Positions 9,996 to 17,610 of a DNA stretch of 64,000 nt are shown here, piece by piece. The notes beneath the pieces are model-generated. The model was not told the DNA's origin and made no database searches. It saw nothing but the letters and a program-made list of their open reading frames with translations. This DNA is from Prauserella isguenensis (GTDB lineage Bacteria; Actinomycetota; Actinomycetes; Mycobacteriales; Pseudonocardiaceae): the NCBI RefSeq assembly GCF_014191605.1, contig NZ_JACHWU010000001.1, positions 992,001-1,056,000 on the forward strand. Direction: 5' to 3'. Each line of letters opens with the position of its first letter. Position 1 is the first letter of the stretch. The position numbers were made by a program, and so were the translations under genes.

Positions 9996-10129
9996 CCATC
10001 CGCACACGGCCGCTCGGCGCGACGCCACCGACCGGGGACGCAGTGCGGAGTCGTGACCGTCGAGGCGAACGGTCGCTGGTCGAACCCACGTGTCTCGACG
10101 TGGTCGCCGCCGGGAGGCATGCTCGGCCC

Positions 10130-12088
10130 ATGGTGGTGCGCGACGGTGACCGGGATTCGACGCTCTCGGTGTCGGACGTCCTGGAGTTGCTCGACGCGGT
10201 CGTCGCGGAGTCCGACGCTCCGGACGTGCCGACGACCGTGGGTACGGGTCTGGCTGCCGACGAGGTCGCCGCAATCGAGGGCAGGGTCAGGGACGTGCGT
10301 GCCTCTTTGGCGCGCTGGCGCCGCCGGGGACAGGAGCTGTCGGCGCTGTTCTCGAGTGCGCACGAACTCGCCGAGCTGCGCGACACCGATGCGCTGCTGG
10401 ATCGCCTGGTGGAGCGGGCCCACGACCTCCTGGGCACCGACGTGACGTACCTGTCCGAGTTTCATGAGGGCAACGACGAGCTGCGGGTCCGGTCGACATC
10501 GGGCGCGGTCGACTCGTCGTTCCGTGAACTGCGGGTACCGCCGGGGATGGGCCTGGCGAGCAGAGTCGTGCAGACCCGTAGTCCACAGTGGACCTCGACG
10601 TATCAGCAGAACGACGACATCCCGCACGAGCCGGGTATCGATGCGGCCGTCGCTGCGGAAGGACTCGTCGCGCTGCTGGGTGTCCCGATGATCGCGGGCG
10701 ACCGTGTCCTCGGCGTGCTGTTCGCCGCCAACCGAAGCGGACACAGCTTCGCTCCCGATGAGGTGGCGTTGTTGAGCGCTTTCGCGAACCACGCCGCCGT
10801 CGTGCTGCAGACGACGTCGTTGCTGGAGCAGGCGCGGCTCGCGGCTCACGAAGCGGATCGGGCCCGGGCGGTCCTGGCCGAGAACGTGACGGCGATGGAG
10901 CGTGCCAGCGCCGTGCACGAGGACCTCACCGCGGTAGTGCTGAAAGGCGGCAGCGCCCAAGGTCTGGCGGACACGTTGAGCGACGCTCTCAACCGGGCCG
11001 TGACGATCCTCGACCGGGATCGCGTCCCGGTGGCGCAGGCGCCGGGGTCGGAGGCCGGTCTGCTCCACGGCGGGGACGTGCCGTCCACGCGCGTGCGACG
11101 TGCCGTCGAGGAGAGCAGGCCCTCGGGCCGGTGCGTGTTCGTCGAGGGGGCCCCGACGGAACCGGAAGTGGTGGTCGCCGTGGTGGCGGGCGACGTTTTT
11201 CTGGGCGCGGTGCTCGTCGGGCACGGCGAGCTGGAACTCGGGGCCGTCGAGCAGCGGACGATCGAGCGGACAGCCCAGATCGCGGCCCTCGTGGCGGTGC
11301 AGCAGGACGCGGTCGCGGAGGCAGAGGATCGCGTCAGGGGCGAGCTCGTTTCGGACATCCTGCGGGGTGACGGGATGCAGCGGCGCGATCTCGCTCGCCG
11401 TGCGCGCGCCCGGGACGTGTGGCTCGACGAGCTGTGCACGGTCGTCGTCGTGGCGGTGCCCGCAGAGGCCCGGCGGGCCGTCGCGGTGGCGGTGCGCCGT
11501 TCGGGTCCGGCCGCTCTCGTGGGCGAGCGCGACGGGGTGCTCGCCGTGTTGTCGCCGGGCTCGGAACCCAACGACGTCGCCCGTGAGGTGTGGGCCGTCG
11601 CCCGCCGAGCCGTGGAGTCTCCGGTACTGGCCGTGGCCGGGCCGCCGGCCCCTTCCCCGGCCGAGCTGGGCGCATCGTTCGAGACGGCGCGCCGGTGTGC
11701 GCAGTTGCTCCAGCACCGGGCCGTGCCGGAGGGCGCGGTCGACGCTCAGGCCTACGAGCCCTACCTGGCCGTGTTCGGGTCCGGTTCGCGGGACCTGTCG
11801 CGGTTCATCGACTCGGTCATCGGCCCGGTGCTGCGATGGGACGCCGAACGCGGTACCGAGCTGTTCGCGACCCTGGCCGCCTTCGCCGACTCCCATGCCA
11901 GCCCGACCCGCACGGCACGGGCGCTGCATGTCCACATCAACACCGTCACGCAGCGGCTCGAACGGATCACCGCCCTGCTGGGAGACGACTGGCGCGAACC
12001 CGAACCGTTGTTCCGGGTATCGCTGGCGGCCCGGATGCACGCGCTCGTAGGCGGTCGTGCGACCGGCGGTCCCGTCGACGCCGGCTGA
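10130..12088 (+). CDS. PucR/CdaR-family regulator with GAF domain
   Basis: 652-residue transcription regulator. Residues ~85-240 form a GAF sensor domain (ALLDRLVERAHDLLGTDVTY, GLVALLGVPMIAGDRVLGVL). A GGDEF-like CdaR middle region follows, and the C-terminus (about 590-645) carries the PucR-type helix-turn-helix with SPTRTARALHVHINTVTQRL. Such proteins usually activate a neighbouring catabolic operon on binding a small ligand. The next gene on the same strand is a class II HMG-CoA reductase, followed by a TctA-like transporter. ATG at 10130 has a distant GGGAGG; GTG codons directly after it are alternatives. Confidence 0.88.
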   Translation: MVVRDGDRDSTLSVSDVLELLDAVVAESDAPDVPTTVGTGLAADEVAAIEGRVRDVRASLARWRRRGQELSALFSSAHELAELRDTDALLDRLVERAHDLLGTDVTYLSEFHEGNDELRVRSTSGAVDSSFRELRVPPGMGLASRVVQTRSPQWTSTYQQNDDIPHEPGIDAAVAAEGLVALLGVPMIAGDRVLGVLFAANRSGHSFAPDEVALLSAFANHAAVVLQTTSLLEQARLAAHEADRARAVLAENVTAMERASAVHEDLTAVVLKGGSAQGLADTLSDALNRAVTILDRDRVPVAQAPGSEAGLLHGGDVPSTRVRRAVEESRPSGRCVFVEGAPTEPEVVVAVVAGDVFLGAVLVGHGELELGAVEQRTIERTAQIAALVAVQQDAVAEAEDRVRGELVSDILRGDGMQRRDLARRARARDVWLDELCTVVVVAVPAEARRAVAVAVRRSGPAALVGERDGVLAVLSPGSEPNDVAREVWAVARRAVESPVLAVAGPPAPSPAELGASFETARRCAQLLQHRAVPEGAVDAQAYEPYLAVFGSGSRDLSRFIDSVIGPVLRWDAERGTELFATLAAFADSHASPTRTARALHVHINTVTQRLERITALLGDDWREPEPLFRVSLAARMHALVGGRATGGPVDAG

Positions 12089-12180
12089 CCCCACGGCGCC
12101 TCGGCCCGTCGTGGGCGGGACTCCCGTACGCCGAACACATACTCGGCGAACGGGTGAAACACACGTCGTGGCGGCAACGA

Positions 12181-12201
12181 ATATGGGTTGTTTACCCGTA
12201 T
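12181..12201. promoter_or_regulatory. Dyad symmetry before the HMG-CoA reductase gene
   Basis: ATATGGGT-TGTTT-ACCCGTAT is an inverted repeat (7 of 8 bases match between the arms) about 140 bp before the HMG-CoA reductase start. The surroundings are AT-richer than the flanks. It is a candidate operator for the PucR regulator; no clear -35/-10 pair was identified. Confidence 0.4.
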
Positions 12202-12339
12202 GGGTGTCGCCTGTCACGTCCTAGTGTTCCTGGTCGACCGGTACCGGCAGCGCGGCCGACCTCGCCGTCCCGCCTTGCCGCCCGGAGGTGAACGGTCGTC
12301 GTGGATCCGCGGCGACGCAGTACGGCGTGGGAGGTTCGT

Positions 12340-13617
12340 GTGTCCGTGAACAGCAGGTTGTCCGGGTTCCGGGACGAGTCACCGACCGCTCGGCGGGGGT
12401 TGCTCGCCGGACAGGGCGGGCACGATCCGGACGCGTTCCGTGCGCTGGATCCGTCCGCAGGCCTCACCGTCGAGCAGGCCGACCACATGATCGAGAACGT
12501 CGTGGGCGTGTTCGGCGTGCCGCTCGGCGTGGCCACGAACTTCACGATCAACGACGAGGACGTCCTGATTCCCATGGCGACCGAGGAGCCGTCGGTGGTC
12601 GCAGCCGCCAGCAACGCGGCCCGGATCGCGCGGGCGAGCGGCGGGTTCCGCACCTCGAGTTCCCGGCCTGTCATGCAGGCCCAGATTCAGGTCGTGGATG
12701 TGGAGGACCCGGAAGGCGCGCGGCTGCGCCTGCTCGACGCCCGCCACGAACTGATGCAGGCGGCCGACGAGCAGGACCCGCAGTTGGTCGAACTCGGCGG
12801 CGGCGTCCGCGACATCTCCGTACGGGTCGTCGAGTCCAGGGCGGGGCGGTACGTCGTGCTGCACCTGATGGTCGACGTCCGGGACGCCATGGGCGCGAAC
12901 GCCGTCAACTCCATGGCCGAGGCCCTCGCGGTGCGGGTCGGCGAGATCGCCCGCGGTCGTGTGTTGCTGCGGATCCTGACCAACAAGGCGGACACCCGGT
13001 TGGCACGTGCGAGCGCCGTGTTCGACGCCGAGGAACTGGGCGGGCCGGACGTCGCGGCAGACATCGTCCACGCGGGCGCGCTGGCCGAGGCCGATCCGTA
13101 CCGAGCGGCGACCCACAACAAAGGCATCATGAACGGGATCACCGCCGTCGTGCTCGCCACGGGAAACGACACGCGTGCCGTGGAGTCGGGGGCGCATTCG
13201 CACGCCGTCGGTGCGGACGGCCGGTACACCGCCCTCTCGCACTTCGAGACCGACACCGGCGGCAATCTGGTGGGCACGCTGGAGCTGCCGATGCCGGTCG
13301 GGCTGGTCGGCGGCGCCACGAAGGTTCATCCCGCGGCCCGGGCCGCGGTGGGACTGCTCGGTGTCGCCACGGCACAGCAGCTGGCCGAGGTGATCACGGC
13401 GGCGGGCTTGGCGCAGAATCTCGCCGCGCTGCGCGCGCTGGCAACGGAGGGCATCCAGCGCGGTCACATGTCGTTGCACGCGCGCAACGTGGCGGTCTCC
13501 GCAGGAGCGACGTCGGACGAGCTTCCGCACGTCGTGTCCCGCCTCGTCGCCGACCGTGCCGTACGCGCAGACCACGCCGACAGAGTGCTCGCCGAACTCA
13601 GGGCCGGCGGGCGGTGA
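12340..13617 (+). CDS. mvaA: Class II (degradative-type) hydroxymethylglutaryl-CoA reductase
   Basis: 425-residue cytosolic enzyme interconverting mevalonate + CoA and HMG-CoA with NAD(P)(H). It closely tracks the Pseudomonas mevalonii enzyme: start MSVNSRLSGFRDESPTARR; Glu83 in TEEPSVVAAAS (same number as the catalytic Glu of P. mevalonii); DVRDAMGANAVNSMAEA; catalytic Lys in ATHNKGIMNG; Asp in ATGNDTRAVESGAH; catalytic His in GIQRGHMSLHARN. GTG at 12340 has GGAGG six bases upstream and matches the family N-terminus. No other mevalonate-pathway gene lies nearby. The adjacent PucR regulator and TctA-like transporter favour mevalonate catabolism over isoprenoid synthesis. Confidence 0.93.
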   Translation: MSVNSRLSGFRDESPTARRGLLAGQGGHDPDAFRALDPSAGLTVEQADHMIENVVGVFGVPLGVATNFTINDEDVLIPMATEEPSVVAAASNAARIARASGGFRTSSSRPVMQAQIQVVDVEDPEGARLRLLDARHELMQAADEQDPQLVELGGGVRDISVRVVESRAGRYVVLHLMVDVRDAMGANAVNSMAEALAVRVGEIARGRVLLRILTNKADTRLARASAVFDAEELGGPDVAADIVHAGALAEADPYRAATHNKGIMNGITAVVLATGNDTRAVESGAHSHAVGADGRYTALSHFETDTGGNLVGTLELPMPVGLVGGATKVHPAARAAVGLLGVATAQQLAEVITAAGLAQNLAALRALATEGIQRGHMSLHARNVAVSAGATSDELPHVVSRLVADRAVRADHADRVLAELRAGGR

Positions 13618-13670
13618 ACCGTGTCGGGCGGCGGCACTCGCAGATCTCGGTCACGACACGGGAGTGAGCA

Positions 13671-14174
13671 ATGAGTGGCAACGAAGAAGCGGCTTACAAG
13701 GAATCCACTTCGGACTCGGCAGGCGAGCGACGGCCGGCGTCCGGCGACGCCGAGGCCACGCCTTATCTCGTGTTGTGGGGCGACGCGGTGGCGCCGAAAG
13801 AGCTGGGCCGATCGTTGATCCTCGCCGTCCCGGTGGCGTTGGCGGCGTTTCTGCTGGCGCAGCAGGTCTTCTCCGGGACGGGCAATCAGAAGGTCGCGGA
13901 CGGTTACGCGCTCCTGGTCGGACTCGCGGCATGTGTGGTGACGGGTGCGGTCTGCGCGAAGCTGTTCACACCGAAACGCGTGTTCGTCGAGAGTCACTCC
14001 GACGACGTGCGCCCCGACCTCGCCCCGGAGCTCTCCTCCCCTGAGGCCGTGTCGGGCCTGCCCGAACAGTACATCGCGGAGATGCGGGAGATCGGGCTGT
14101 ACGGATCCGCGCCGTCGGCCGAGGGCCCGGCGCGGTCGGCTGACGGCCCGGTGGACAAGGGAGTTCGGCGATGA
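13671..14174 (+). CDS. Small membrane subunit, TctB-like by position
   Basis: 167-residue protein. A polar N-terminus (~45 residues) is followed by two hydrophobic helices, about residues 45-65 (ILAVPVALAAFLLAQQVF) and 80-100 (YALLVGLAACVVTGAVCA), then a charged acidic tail of about 65 residues. It lies between the HMG-CoA reductase and the TctA-like gene and overlaps the latter by 4 bp (ATGA). In tripartite tricarboxylate transporters a small membrane subunit TctB accompanies TctA; this fills that place. Sequence similarity to TctB is not obvious by eye, so this is positional inference. Confidence 0.65.
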   Translation: MSGNEEAAYKESTSDSAGERRPASGDAEATPYLVLWGDAVAPKELGRSLILAVPVALAAFLLAQQVFSGTGNQKVADGYALLVGLAACVVTGAVCAKLFTPKRVFVESHSDDVRPDLAPELSSPEAVSGLPEQYIAEMREIGLYGSAPSAEGPARSADGPVDKGVRR

Positions 14175-15529
14175 TCGTTGACCTGCTCTGGGCCCTCGGG
14201 ATGGGGCTGACGGGTGCCGTCGTGTTCGGCGCCATCGGCTTGGTGTCGGGTACCGACGAGACCGCGACGCTCGGGCCGTTGACCTTGATTGTCGTGTTGG
14301 CCGGCGTCCCTCCTGTCGGCGTGTTCACGTTCTTCATCGCCGCGGCCGTGTCGAAGCACATGACGCACGCGATTCCGACCACTCTGCTCGGGATCCCCGG
14401 TGACACCATGGCCGTCCCGCTCATGGAGGACGCGGACGGGATGCGGCGGCTCGGGGCGCCACACGTCGCGTTGCGCAAAGCCCTCGCGGGTGCGCTGCTG
14501 TCGGCGGTCGTGGCGGTGCCGGTGGCCGTGGGAATCGCGACCGCGTTGGCGCCGCTGTCCGAGACGGTGGAGGCGGTCGCACCGTGGCTGTTCGCGGGCG
14601 CCGCGATCTTCGTGGGGTACTTCTCGCCGGGCCGCTGGGCGAGCGTCGTGGGCATCATTCCCTTCACGCTGGCGGTCGCCGCGTTGCACGGGTTCACAGA
14701 GCAGCATCTCGGCGACTCGCTGAGCATCTCGTTCTTCCTCGGCATCGCGATCGGGCCGCTGCTGGCGGATCTGGTGAGGGCGACGTCCCGCAGCGGGCGT
14801 GCGGGGATGGAACGCAGTGGTGTCCGGGAGTTCCGGCTCGCGCCGGACCTGTCGGGCGGCAAGGGTTCCTTCCCGAATCCGCTACGGGTGCTCACCCGGC
14901 AGCAGATCGGCTACACGGCGGGTTCTGCGGTGGTCACGTCGTCCACCTTCGTTTTCAGCCCGGTGGCGACGACCGTCATCGTGGGTGAAGCGGTGGGGGC
15001 GCGGCTCAAGCACCCTTACCAGCGGCTCAGCTCGTTGATGGCGGTCAAGAACGGCACGACGGAGTCGACGTACCTGGCGGAGACGATCATTCCGCTGGTG
15101 GCGTTCGGCCTGCCGTTGAGTCCGGTCGCGGCCGGCCCGGCCGCCGCATTGTTCAACGCGCCGCCGGTCTACTCGGTGGATTCGGGGCAGAACCTGCATT
15201 CGATGCTCTCGTCGTGGCAGTTCCTGCTGTGCGGTCTGCTCGGTGTGCTCGTCGCGGCCGTCGTCGTCTACCCGGTCGCCATGAAGTACGCACGAGTGGC
15301 CAGCGCATGGGTGATCACACGCATCAGCCACGAGGCGCTCATCGCCGCGTTCGCCGGGTTGATCGTCGTCGTGTCGTGGTACGAGGGAGGCCTGCTCGGG
15401 CTGTTGACGTCGTTGACGGTGGGGCTGCTCGGTGGGTTGTGCAACCGGGCGTTCGGCATGAACGCAGGTGTGCAGTTCATGTGCTACTACACCGCGACGA
15501 TGTTCGTCCCCATCCTGCTGGCGGCGTGA
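14171..15529 (+). CDS. TctA-like large transporter subunit
   Basis: 452-residue inner-membrane protein with about 10-12 hydrophobic segments. Around residue 60 the sequence HAIPTTLLGIPGDTMAVPLM, then EDADGMRRLGAPHVALRKAL, mirrors the TctA pattern (AILLNIPG...DGYPMAKKG...A). A second copy-like segment near 290-325 (YQRLSSLMAVKNGTTESTYL, LVAFGLPLSPVA) fits the internal duplication of the family. TctA forms the channel of solute-binding-protein-dependent carboxylate symporters. No TctC binding-protein gene is present here. Coupled to the TctB-like gene, it is likely the permease for mevalonate or a related acid. Confidence 0.75.
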   Translation: MIVDLLWALGMGLTGAVVFGAIGLVSGTDETATLGPLTLIVVLAGVPPVGVFTFFIAAAVSKHMTHAIPTTLLGIPGDTMAVPLMEDADGMRRLGAPHVALRKALAGALLSAVVAVPVAVGIATALAPLSETVEAVAPWLFAGAAIFVGYFSPGRWASVVGIIPFTLAVAALHGFTEQHLGDSLSISFFLGIAIGPLLADLVRATSRSGRAGMERSGVREFRLAPDLSGGKGSFPNPLRVLTRQQIGYTAGSAVVTSSTFVFSPVATTVIVGEAVGARLKHPYQRLSSLMAVKNGTTESTYLAETIIPLVAFGLPLSPVAAGPAAALFNAPPVYSVDSGQNLHSMLSSWQFLLCGLLGVLVAAVVVYPVAMKYARVASAWVITRISHEALIAAFAGLIVVVSWYEGGLLGLLTSLTVGLLGGLCNRAFGMNAGVQFMCYYTATMFVPILLAA

Positions 15530-15534
15530 GCGAC

Positions 15535-15565
15535 CGCTGCGCCGACCGCCACGAACGGCGCAGCG
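15535..15565. terminator. Terminator after the TctA-like gene
   Basis: 10-bp inverted repeat CGCTGCGCCG / CGGCGCAGCG with an 11-nt loop directly after the TctA-like stop. No T-run. It separates the transporter operon from the tRNA gene on the other strand. Confidence 0.55.
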
Positions 15566-15656
15566 AGTGTTGAGCTCGGGGTTTCCTGGGGAAAACGACA
15601 GTAACGCGGCACCAGGATCGCTCCGTGCTGTCCAGCACGTGGACTGAACTCGGAAG

Positions 15657-15732
15657 TGGTGGGCCGCCCGGGGCTCGAACCCGGAACCCGAGGATTAAAA
15701 GTCCACTGCTCTGCCAATTGAGCTAACGGCCC
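15657..15732 (-). tRNA. tRNA-Lys (anticodon TTT)
   Basis: Full cloverleaf on the minus strand. The acceptor stem GGGCCGT pairs with GCGGCCC (one T-G pair), the D-arm GCTC..GAGC follows, and the anticodon loop CTTTTAA has TTT at 34-36. The T-arm carries GGTTCGAGCCC, and the discriminator base is A with CCA encoded at the 3' end (15657-15659). It reads lysine AAA/AAG codons. Single gene, no adjacent tRNA. Confidence 0.95.
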
Positions 15733-15803
15733 TGCCGCGCGTCAGCTTAGCGGCCGCGTCCCGCGAGGCGGGAAGCGGTCCGGTGCTCGCATACGCTGCC
15801 CAT

Positions 15804-16226
15804 GTGGCCTGGTATTGGGAAGTTCTGATCGGCATCGCCGTGGCCCTCGTGGTCGTGTGGGTGGCGCTCGTCGTCGTCCTGGTGGCGGTGCGGCCCCGCG
15901 GCGCGCTGCTGCGCGAAGCGTTGCGCCTGTTGCCGGACGTGCTGCGGCTCGTCCGCAGGCTCGCCGCCGACCGCGACATGCCTCGCGGCGTGCGTGTGCG
16001 GCTCTGGCTGTTGCTGGCCTACCTCGCGTTGCCGATCGACCTCGTGCCGGACTTCGTCCCCGTACTGGGTTACGCCGACGACGCCATCGTCGTCACCGCC
16101 GTGCTGCGCTCCGTCGTGAGACGCGCCGGGCTCGACGCCGCACGTCGCCACTGGCCCGGCAGCGACGACGGGTTCGCCACGCTCCAGCGCGTCACCGGCA
16201 TCACGCCGGACGCGGGGCGTACATGA
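15804..16226 (+). CDS. YkvA/DUF1232 membrane protein
   Basis: About 140 residues. One N-terminal transmembrane helix ([18 protein letters not shown]) precedes the DUF1232 core, [20 protein letters not shown] followed by [11 protein letters not shown], the family hallmark (PIDLxPDFxPxxGxxDD). The function of the family is unknown. I prefer GTG 15804; GTG 15783 would add seven residues, and no convincing ribosome site marks either. Its 3' end overlaps the convergent YnfA gene by 26 bp. Confidence 0.8.
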   Translation: MAWYWEVLIGIAVALVVVWVALVVVLVAVRPRGALLREALRLLPDVLRLVRRLAADRDMPRGVRVRLWLLLAYLALPIDLVPDFVPVLGYADDAIVVTAVLRSVVRRAGLDAARRHWPGSDDGFATLQRVTGITPDAGRT

Positions 16227-16536
16227 TCACGGCCACGCCCACCAGGCACAACGCCGCTCCGATGTAGTCCCAGCGGTCCGGCTGGAACTTGTCGACGACC
16301 ATGCCCCACGCCAGCGAACCCGCCACGAACACACCACCGTAGGCAGCGAGGATCCGTCCGAAGTTCGCATCCGGCTGCAGCGTCGCCACGAAGCCGTACG
16401 CGCCCAGCGCGATCACGCCCGCCGCCACCCACAGCAGCCCACGGTGTTCGCGCACGCCCTGCCACACCAGCCACGCCCCGCCGATCTCCGCCAGCGCGGC
16501 CAACCCGAACAACAGCACCGAACGCACGATCGTCAT
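16201..16536 (-). CDS. YnfA/UPF0060 family small membrane protein
   Basis: 111-residue four-helix inner-membrane protein of the UPF0060/YnfA family, distantly related to small multidrug resistance exporters. Family landmarks: [58 protein letters not shown] and [18 protein letters not shown]. The length is typical. The start ATG at 16536 is followed upstream by a 21-bp-period repeat array, so the array lies in its promoter region. A much longer frame through that array exists but is an artefact of the repeat length. Substrate unknown. Confidence 0.88.
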   Translation of the reverse strand: MTIVRSVLLFGLAALAEIGGAWLVWQGVREHRGLLWVAAGVIALGAYGFVATLQPDANFGRILAAYGGVFVAGSLAWGMVVDKFQPDRWDYIGAALCLVGVAVIMYAPRPA

Positions 16537-16601
16537 GACAAAGCACGGTACGGCCGCGAACCGGGCCGAGCGCGACGGCAGGCCGGACGACGCAACAGGT
16601 G

Positions 16602-16722
16602 CGAACCCGGGCCCCGGAGTCCGCAACACGGGCCCCGGAGTCCGCAACACGGGCCCCGTAGTCCGCAACACGGGCCCCGGAACCAGCAACACGGCGCCCT
16701 GAATGCGCAACACGCGGGGGCG
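16602..16722. repeat. 21-bp-period GCAACACGGGCCCCGG array, copy A
   Basis: About five tandem units, each beginning GCAACACGGGCCCCGG and ending in a variable five bases (AGTCC, AGTCC-like, AACCA, ATGC). Later units decay (GCAACACGGCGCCCTG). It sits between divergent genes (YnfA and FMN reductase). The GGGCCC core is self-complementary. Same family as the arrays near 23.99, 37.65, 38.25, 47.36 and 62.28 kb. Confidence 0.9.
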
Positions 16723-16824
16723 GGCAGGTCGGCGTACCGGTCGATCGACTGATGCCGCACCGGGTGTGGCGTTCGTAGCGTCCATGGTCATCGAGATGCA
16801 CCGATCGACACGAGAGGAACCCTC

Positions 16825-17517
16825 ATGACCAGCGCCAACGCCACCACCGCCAACGCCACCACCGCCGCCGTCGCGGACGCCGCCGACGCCACGACTGCGA
16901 CCGCCGAGGGCCATGCCGCCACGGAAGCCGGACGGGACGGCACCGGAGCCGGAGGAGACGCACCCTTGCGGCTCGTCGTGATCATCGGCAGCACGCGCAG
17001 CGGCCGGTTCGCACCGGTGGCCGCCGCGTGGTTCGCCGACGAGGTGCGCAAGCACCACGGCTTCGACGTCGACGTCGTCGACCTGCAGGGCATGGACCTG
17101 CCGGACTCCCTCGAGGGCACGGCCGACACCGAGGCACTCGGGCTGCGGCTCGCCGCCGCCGACGCGTTCGTCGTCGTCACCCCGGAGTACAACCACAGCT
17201 ACCCCGCACCCCTCAAGGCCGCCATCGACCACTTCCACGGGGAGTGGCTGGCCAAGCCGGTCGGCTTCGTCACCTACGGCGGAATGAGCGGTGGGCTGCG
17301 GGCCGTCGAGCACCTGCGCGGGGTGTTCGCCGAGCTGCACGCCGTGACGGTCCGCGACACCATCAGCTTCTACAACTATCCGCACCAGTTCGGCGACGAC
17401 GGCGTTCCCAACGACGCCGTGTCGGCGGGCGAGGCGGCCAAGGGCATGCTCGGCCAGCTGTTGTGGTGGGGCAGGGCGCTCCGCGACGCCCGCGCCGTGC
17501 ACCCGTACGGAGGCTGA
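16825..17517 (+). CDS. NAD(P)H-dependent FMN reductase family protein
   Basis: 230-residue flavodoxin-fold oxidoreductase. The first ~45 residues are a low-complexity Ala/Thr-rich tail, unusual for the family. The core then has [20 protein letters not shown] (FMN phosphate-binding loop GSTRxGR), [20 protein letters not shown] (the PEYN-x-S-P-x-x-LK motif) and [18 protein letters not shown]. Cytoplasmic flavin-dependent quinone/azo-type reductase; substrate unassigned. GAGAGGAA lies just before ATG 16825. Confidence 0.88.
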   Translation: MTSANATTANATTAAVADAADATTATAEGHAATEAGRDGTGAGGDAPLRLVVIIGSTRSGRFAPVAAAWFADEVRKHHGFDVDVVDLQGMDLPDSLEGTADTEALGLRLAAADAFVVVTPEYNHSYPAPLKAAIDHFHGEWLAKPVGFVTYGGMSGGLRAVEHLRGVFAELHAVTVRDTISFYNYPHQFGDDGVPNDAVSAGEAAKGMLGQLLWWGRALRDARAVHPYGG

Positions 17518-17610
17518 GTCCCCGAGGATCGTTCTCCCTTGAAGAAGGCGCTGCGGAGGAGGCGCTGCGGAGGATCGCTTGACCTCGACCTCACTCGAAG
17601 TTGCAGGCTC

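Noticed and set aside
10000-12217. Minus-strand frame of ~795 codons over the PucR gene
   Set aside because: High-GC shadow of the sense gene; no recognisable motif.
12340-13617. Biosynthetic role for HMG-CoA reductase
   Set aside because: Class II residues, P. mevalonii-like start and catabolic-style neighbours; no kinase or decarboxylase genes of the mevalonate pathway nearby.
15657-15732. Integrated element attached at tRNA-Lys
   Set aside because: No integrase or duplicated tRNA 3' end was found in the window.
16602-16722. CRISPR-like array
   Set aside because: The variable part is only five bases, too short for spacers, and no cas gene is present; it is a plain tandem repeat.
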